Below, piece after piece: positions 57,785 to 64,000 of a stretch of 64,000 bases of DNA; within the stretch, counting starts at the first letter, position 1, and each line of letters starts with the position of its first letter. The notes under the pieces were generated by a model. That model saw only the letters and a list, made by a program, of their open reading frames with translations, made no database searches and was not told the origin of the DNA. The position numbers and the translations under genes were made by a program. Source of the DNA: Chionoecetes opilio (taxonomy: Eukaryota; Arthropoda; Malacostraca; Decapoda; Majidae); the NCBI GenBank assembly GCA_016584305.1, contig JACEEZ010026244.1, positions 55,001 through 119,000 on the forward strand, given 5' to 3'.

Positions 57785-59780
57785 TAGCAGTACCTGGCTG
57801 CGGTACATGTCCACACCTCCCACCAACAAACTCGGCCAAAGAAGCCTGCAAGACCATGTGTCAGGTCCAAGCGACCATACAACCTGGAGAGAGGAACTTA
57901 AAGGCCAAGTACAGGGCCAGTCAGTGACTAGGAGTGGGTGTGTGGGTGAAGCAGCAGCAAGGCCTCTTTGCTGACAATTACCTTCCGCCCGCTCACAAGA
58001 CACCGTTCAGTGCTGTCTGGACAATGGCTGAGCTTTGGCAGCCTCATTTTTCTTTAAAATGTCGGTGGCCATACCCCTCACGCGAGCCTCCAGATATACC
58101 ATCGCCGCACCAGGCCTCTCTGTAGAGTCTCGGCAGTTACAATAATGAAGTAGAACATCAGCTGCGGCAAAATATATACCAAGAAGGCGCTAGGGCCCGA
58201 AAACATCAGCCCTCACCTACTACCAGGGATGTGCTGCCCAGCTCGCCCACCACTCACATCATCTTCAACCACATTCTTTCTCGTGCAAGTGCCCACTGCA
58301 ATGGAAAAGAGACAGAGTGGTGACCATCCAAAAAAACACCCGCAAACGGGACCAAGGACTTACCGCCACAATTCCCTCCTCACCATTGTTGGGAAAAATC
58401 TGGAGTCCCTCATCACCGCCAAGATCACCACCTTCTTGGACGCCCACCATTCTCCCTCACTCAAGCAGTTTGGTTTCAAGCCGGGGAATGTCAGCTGCAG
58501 ACCTGCTCCTCCTGCAGGCTGCCTTCCTGGAACCACTCGCTGGATATAGGCAATGACCACCTTTGTCGTGGCTTGAGGGCATCGCCGGGCCTTTTGACAG
58601 GGTGTGGCACCGAGGTCTCGCTGCCAAGTTGAGGGACCTGGGAGTGCGCGGCGCCTACTGTAGCTTCATCCAGGACTACCTCGCATGCAGGGACCTTACG
58701 GGTAGTGATCAACGCCCACACTTCCAACCCATCCAGCCAGCGTCCCGCAAGGGCAGCGTACTCGGCCTCTTCTGTGGAATGTTCTATTCAATGACATTCT
58801 CCAGCTCTTCCTGAGGCCCAGGCCTACGCTGATGACTGCACCCTTGCTTCCCCTGCGACAGACGTGATGGCATGACCGGTGTGCCGCATCAACCTGGCAT
58901 GTGTACACATCGTCCCCTGGAGTAGTCGATGGCATGTCACCTGGCCCCTGACAAAACCCAGGCTCTGCTTATCCTCCCGCAGGACAAGACATCAACCAAC
59001 CGGCCTGCACCGGACATACGGCTTGAGGGCAGTCACTCCCCTTCAGAGATCCATCTCCATCCTTGGGGTGAGTTTGACGCGGGCTGACCGTTCACCAGTC
59101 ATGCAGGAGAGTAGCTAGAAAACCTCGGCCTGGAGACTCAACGGTGTCCGGCGCATCTCCCACCTTCTAGATGCCAAGGGGGTTGAGGTTCCTGTACGAA
59201 GCTCAGGTACGTCCCCTAATGGAATACTCCCCCAGATGGTCTTTTTCTGCCCGTCCTCTTACTTGCCACACTAGACCGCGTCCAGAGAAGAGCCCAGGCG
59301 ACTGTTTAGGCGATTAAAACGTCCCCCCCACGCGCCTGACTCCTTCCATTCCCCTCCGAAGCTGACAGGGGATGTGGCAGGTTTAATGTGTCATGTACAA
59401 GGCCCTAAATCTCCACACGACCACCTGGCCTCCATCAAGCTTCCAAGGCCCCTCCCGCCTTCACTCCACCCGTGTCGCCCAGCCACAGCAGGAGCAAAGT
59501 GACAGTGCTCTTCTCCAGGACAGAGCACCACCTATCGTTCCTTCTTACCCCGCTAACGTGCCGTCTGTGAACCAGTTAGTTCACCAACCGACCTCCACCA
59601 CCACGCCTCGCTCAAGACTTAAGCGGGGGGGTGAACTGCTGGTTGATGGCCTAATTTTTATTATTAATATAAAATTCCTTTTTATATTATTGTAGCTATA
59701 GATAGCTCTAGTGTAAAACCTTGAGCTTTACTATAATAACACCAAATGTACTAACAGTTTAAGATCAAAAAAAAATAAAG
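57785..59780 (+). pseudogene. Jockey-like non-LTR reverse transcriptase (second lineage)
   Basis: Plus-strand motifs in broken frames: PKKHPQTGPRTYR, LLTIVGKNLESLITAKITTF (58380-58430), QFGFKPG, then GAFDRVWHR or its equivalent at 58593 (PFDRVWHRGLAAKLRDLGVR), GSVLGLLLWNV-like at 58755-58790, and AYADDCTLASP at 58830. The first and second catalytic aspartate sites (FDRVWH and YADD) are both recognisable. The 3' end carries an A-rich tail at 59767-59780 followed by GA. It differs in sequence from the 21-31 kb jockey family. At least four frameshifts make it a pseudogene. Confidence 0.82.
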
Positions 59781-60125
59781 GAGGGAGAGAGAGAGAGAGA
59801 GAGAGATAGAATAATTAAGAGATAGCTAGTGGGAGGTGTCAGGCGTGTCAGGTGTCGGGTCGGCGGTGAGGCCTGAGTGAGGCCATAAAAATTTGAACGG
59901 TGGCGCCGTTGGCGCGATACCCATTGACGTCATGCGCACAAAGGACTGATTTTGCCTCGACGCCCCGGGGAGGTGACGTTACCTTCTGTCTCTTTATCTT
60001 GAGCTGGCCAACTTGATTACTTCGGTCCTACGTAAATTTGTTTTGTTTTCTTTCTAGCTTTAACTTTAGCTTAGGGTATGTTTCTTCTTCAAGCGTTCCT
60101 ATCAAAGTCCGTGGCAGTTTTTTAC
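59781..60125. other. Spacer with perfect CRE-like octamer
   Basis: A short (GA)n at 59784-59806. TGACGTCA at 59925-59932 is followed at once by TGCGCA, resembling CRE and NRF1 promoter sites. No gene start could be linked to it. TTTCTTTCTAG at 60048-60058 resembles a splice acceptor. Confidence 0.35.
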
Positions 60126-60545
60126 ACTAGTCAGGAATCAGTGAGCAGGTCCTCTGGGACCTGCAGTTTTCTCTGACCCTCATATTTCTGGTCCCGGGTT
60201 CCCCGTCCTTCCATTGGCAGGCCAGTTATACATTCTCTTATATGTGACGTATGACTGTTGGCCCAGTGTTGGGACCTGCCAGGTATCGGCGACTGGGTCC
60301 TCTGGGACCTATAGTTTTCTCTCATCCTCGGATCTGTGGCGGTGGGTTATTTGTTCCTCCACTGGGAGGACGACTTCCACTTATGTGCGTTAAGCTCACT
60401 TTGTGGTGTTTTGGATCGGCTGGGGATAAGCGAATGGGTCTCCTGGGACCTGCCTGTTTCCTTAACCCTTGTACCTGTGGAGGTGGAATCCTCGTTTTTC
60501 CAATAGGAGGGCGGCCTCCACTCTTGTTTTCTAGATGTTCATTTC
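60126..60545. repeat. Tandem repeat, about 145-bp unit, three copies
   Basis: The phrase TCTGGGACCTGCAGTTTTCT recurs at 60153, 60301 and (diverged) 60442, followed each time by a CTYRTMCCTG/CTCGG segment, a CCTCCACTGGGAGG-like segment and a spacer. The spacing is 148 then 141 bases. Confidence 0.7.
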
Positions 60546-61173
60546 TCCGCGTCATTTACCTTCGCCCGTTTAGCGGCACGGAAAGTTTTTTCTATTTCCA
60601 TTTCCTCCTCGTAAGGAAACTTTTGTTCTCTTGACCTGCAAGCGTCTTGCCGCATAACGGTGATGTTCGTTAGCTTTCGTTTTTGAGGAGCAAGCTTGTT
60701 CAAGTCCTCATGGCAAGATGCGCCACGCTCCACGGGCACATGGGAACGAACCACCATGCGTAGCGGGCCACCTACCGGGAGGGAACCTGCCACTTTTGCT
60801 TTTCCGGAACGCCTTTCTCTGACGCAGGCGTGCTTCCTTTTCTTTCTTGATATAGTAAGGTAATGCGCGAGTGTCCTAAATGTGTGAAGCCGCGCCCTGC
60901 CGCCATGGTCTGCACATCTTTCTTGAACTCCTGGTTGTTGTCCAGCGCCTCGAGGCGGGCACCCCATTGTTGCAACGTGCCCATGTTCAGTTTATAATAA
61001 TCATAATAAAGGAATTCCCGGTCTTTGACGGGGTGAGGCACGTCATCCAGTCTGAAGCGAAGGCGTCTTGGCTGCGGGGGTTTGGCAGCCTCAGTGGCGC
61101 TGCCTGCCGCTGTGTTGCACACCGCGATATAGTACTGCAGATAGGTGAAAGTATTGTGGGTTTGATGAAACAA
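60539..61173 (-). CDS. Two overlapping unidentified frames, possibly one broken ORF
   Basis: The minus-strand frame at 60772-61173 (133 residues) reads QPRRLRFRLDDVPHPVKDRE and YYKLNMGTLQQWGARLEALD. The frame at 60539-60967 (142 residues) continues with HTFRTLAHYLTISRKKRKHA and a charged tail, EEEMEIEKTFRAAKRAKVND. Composition is protein-like (varied, few low-complexity runs). A one-base shift near 60900 would join them. I do not recognise a domain. It may be an exon of a host gene or a mobile-element ORF1. Confidence 0.35.
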
Positions 61174-61610
61174 GCATGGAATTTGGTCCGCAGGTAGACT
61201 ATGCCTCAGTGGTGATTTTTAGATTTAGGGCCATCTCAGATTCGACCTGTGACAAAAATGGCGGCCATCGCTTATTTGAAATTCTTTGATATTGTAGGTT
61301 AAATCAATTCTAGGGGTGTGAATGTCTTTCCTTTGTATTATAAATCATACATCAGTAATTTTACTGTCCACATAACAGTTGAAATGGCAAATAATTACTA
61401 GTTTGAGCTAAAAAATAAGAATTAAAATTTTTACGTCATGTTACGATTTTGAAATCAGGACCACTTCGTCAAGTGCGTCAAAAACCCAGAATTATTTCTT
61501 CTGTTTTTGTAGGTAGCAGAGGTACACAAATGCTTATTATAGTCAAATTTGCAAGTCAATAGGATGGAAATTGTGTCCAAACAGTAATGAACTGTCTCTG
61601 GGGACCCGCG
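61174..61610. other. Region downstream of the minus-strand gene
   Basis: AT-rich with no ORF. It lies just past the stop of the unnamed minus-strand gene and may be its 3' untranslated region. No polyadenylation signal was confirmed. Confidence 0.35.
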
Positions 61611-64000
61611 TCACTCAGAGCACTGTCCACCGCACTGACAAAGAGCTGTACACTGAAGAGCCGCCTTCTGGCATTTGCAGCGTCCTCTGCAGCCGTTCTT
61701 GCAGCCACATCGCAAGAGTTCCCTGCAAGCTTCTGATGCTTCTGGTAGGGTCGTCCAGGTTATACTCCATCCACCACCAGGCTTCTTGTTCCAGCCCTAT
61801 TCACTTGGTGACGGAAGCTCTGGAGCAGGGGTCATCTTTTGGGCCCAAAGTGACCACCCTGGTAGACAGCTCTCTTGTGTGTTGGATGAGTGCCAGCCTG
61901 TGTAGGAGGCAGACCTCAATAGCTTTGCCTTTCTTGCTGAACAGCTTTTTCCTTCCCTGGTTCACACCCTCCTCTGGCTGGTGCGATCGTACAGCAGGAC
62001 CACAAATCGCTCCAGTGGTTGCATCCACTCGTCAATGGCACGTGGGTCTGGCATGGCACCCAAGGCGCAGAATGCTGGTGTGACGTCTCCATAGGTGGTC
62101 CAGGTGTCCCTGCAGTCTTCTTCCCCCTGCCGCCAAAACAGGACACCGTGTCACATCCAGTGAAGGCGGGGGGAACATCAGCAAGGCCACACATCGGTCG
62201 GACCAAGAGTTTTGGCGATCTCATGAGCAGGATGAACCTGAAGTCTTCCCAGCTCCAAAGGCAATCCACATTTCAGAGATGTTGAGGCGTTTGGGCTGAT
62301 GCTATGGCCAGACTACCAGTCTGTATCAACTGTGCGTATGATACTGCTGTACCCCTGTTGTACGGCATCCTGTAGGTGCAGGAGGATACGAGTGTCAGCC
62401 TCCTCATGCGTGCATGGCGCTAGAGCTGACACGTCCTGGCGATTGGAGCAAAGAACGCCAGTGCCTTGTGTGGTGATGAGATGTTTGTTGGTGTTAAAAT
62501 GTTTGCCACGTTAGCCACGTTAGAAGCCAGGAAGGAGAACAGCTCCGTCTTGTTGTCGTTGATGCGGAAAGAAACTCTTGCCATTTTCCAGGAACTGCAC
62601 TTGAGGCTCGACTCGTTCCTAAACTCCCTTTTCCTCTCTTGCTGCGAGGTGTCCGCCTTCAAGTGTCTCCCATGTACCAGACAATGTCTAGTCTGTCTAC
62701 ATGCTGAAGCTGGGATGTGACATACGGAAACGAAGACATCAGTGGCATAACCTTGAAATGTCTTTGCAGTCCCTGGTCGCAGCCATGTTGATAATGGCAG
62801 CACCATCCAGGATGTTGACCTGTACTCTGGGGGTGGGAGAGATCCTCTTTCACTGGAACAAGGTTTTCCAGGCAGGGCACAAGTCAGACTTGGTTCCAGT
62901 TCTCAAGCCACTCATCTGAGACAGAGACGGTGGACAGGCCTGGTTTTCGTGTTGAAAGAACTCGTCCAAATCACCATGGGTTTTCTGGGAGGCAATGTAC
63001 AGCCTGGAGAAGAGCGAACAGTCGTTCTTCAGGGATGACATCTGTAGCTTTTTCCCTTTGACTTCTCTCTGACTGGTGGGCGGCTGAAAAGATGGAGGTT
63101 GTTCCGCTTGATGGATCGTGATAAGCACTGTCTGGTTCACAAGCCTCTCTCAACATAGGGTCTCATACTGCTCGAGTCCAAGTTTCTCCATCGGCCGAAA
63201 CTGTGTCTGCCACGCTTTTGTCCACAACGTCTCTGCTGTTCAGGACAAGAGATCACTGCTGTATTCAGCGAACGGGTTCCCCTTTCTTCCAAATGGCTCG
63301 GCTCAGTGATCGCACATTTTGTGCAAATGCCATCTGTTGCATGTCTCTTCTGTTCATGGTGACGGTCCATCTGTGTCCTGCCTTTCTCGGTTGTTTTCCT
63401 CGAATTCCTGAATTAAAACGAGCCTTTCCCCGAGACAAGATACCATCCAGCGAGAAGAGCTGCAGGGTTTCTCGTCAGGCCCACAGCACCGCCGTCCCCT
63501 TCACGGAAGCATTTTTGCTCATTGGGCCTGGTCATAGCAACAGCAGAGAATGCACGCTTGCTTCTTGACGACAAAGGTTCCCCTTCAGAAACTCAGCATA
63601 GACATCGGGATGGAGGCTCAATGACACCATGTCTCGTAGGTGGATCGGCCCCCAAATCTCAAAGTAGTGTGTATGGTCCAGGGCGAAGAACCAAGGTACG
63701 ATCTTAGACAGGGCCTCTATGTAGAGCAGGAAGTCGGCCTCACGTATCGGCTCTCACGTTAACCATCACAGCCCAGCTCCAGCTGCAGGATGAAGTACCA
63801 GAATTGGAATTGAGGACATGCATCGGACCTTGCATCACACCAGTCTTCAAGTGGCACCACTTCATTGCATCTTCCAAGGTCTGGATGTACTCCCTGTAGG
63901 CACTCTGCTTGAAGTAGATACAGGGTACTGGCTGTGACTTGGTGAGCCCCGTCTTGTGCGTGTCACGTGGGATGCTTTTAGAAAAAGAATCTGCTGTTTC
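61611..64000 (-). pseudogene. Unnamed multi-domain invertebrate protein, C-terminal part
   Basis: Read on the minus strand in several frames, this follows one protein order: LYIEALSKIVPWFFALDH (about 63700), HLRDMV and YAEFLKGN (63610-63560), NDCSLFSRLYIASQKTHGDL and DEFFQHENQACPPSLSQ (63030-62930), INDNKTELFSFLASNVANVA (62550), THEEADTRILLHLQDAV then RTVDTD (62410-62320), AFTGCDTVSCFGGRGKK (62165-62120), KKLFSKKGKAIE (61950), and a cysteine-rich end RCGCKNGCRGRCKCQKAALQ followed by CTALCQCGGQC before the TGA at 61611-61613. The tail resembles CXC (tesmin/TSO1-like) metal-binding motifs. The acidic HEEADTR and DTD motifs suggest a nuclease-like fold, as an inference. At least six frame changes break it. 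The N-terminus lies beyond the window. It belongs to the same family as 23977-32056 by my recollection of related invertebrate proteins. Confidence 0.7.

Overview
This window is invertebrate nuclear DNA, most probably from a decapod crustacean. That call is an inference from the very long (TA)n and (GA)n microsatellites, tRNA-derived SINEs, several non-LTR retrotransposon lineages, two Ty3/Gypsy elements and hAT elements, with no operons and no bacterial-style gene packing. I see no intact single-copy host gene. Nearly everything recognisable is a mobile element, a satellite, or a broken copy of one multi-domain repetitive protein family that I do not know by name.

Layout. 1-3.2 kb: the C-terminal end of a hAT transposase pseudogene, a (TA)n array, a foldback element, and the 3' end of a non-LTR element set inside (GA)n. 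3.2-18.3 kb: accessory repeat DNA with poor-looking consensus, holding SINEs, a second longer hAT pseudogene (7.2-9.0 kb) and an inverted pair of GGGTGA-type minisatellites. 18.3-32.1 kb: a nested and tandemly amplified locus. An I-like retroelement (plus strand) is interrupted in ORF1 by a hAT element with a perfect 8-bp target duplication, and in ORF2 by a jockey-like element and a hairpin-rich insert. Next to it lies the N-terminal half of the unnamed gene, itself interrupted by a second jockey-like copy. Unequal crossing-over between the two jockey copies duplicated about 3.9 kb, and the middle jockey copy is a visible chimera. 32.7-39.2 kb: a minus-strand Ty3/Gypsy element with LTRs, a tRNA-Leu-type primer site, gag, and damaged protease, RT/RNase H and integrase. 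39.2-42.7 kb: unreadable noisy DNA with a poly-C block.

42.7-48.3 kb: a second copy of the GA-bracketed non-LTR family, a TA-flanked DNA element with internal minisatellites, and a tandem repeat of about 131 bp. 48.3-53.5 kb: a three-LTR tandem Gypsy derivative flanked by one 5-bp target duplication. 53.8-59.8 kb: a CR1-like RT fragment, a third GA-bracketed element, a 420-bp (GA)n array and a jockey-like RT pseudogene. 61.6-64 kb: the C-terminal part of the same unnamed gene family on the minus strand, running off the window.

Consensus quality appears uneven. Roughly 3-18 kb, 39-42.5 kb and 52.5-57 kb show many inflated homopolymers, so frameshifts there may be assembly error and not real decay. 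Every position is read by eye and boundaries may be off by several bases.
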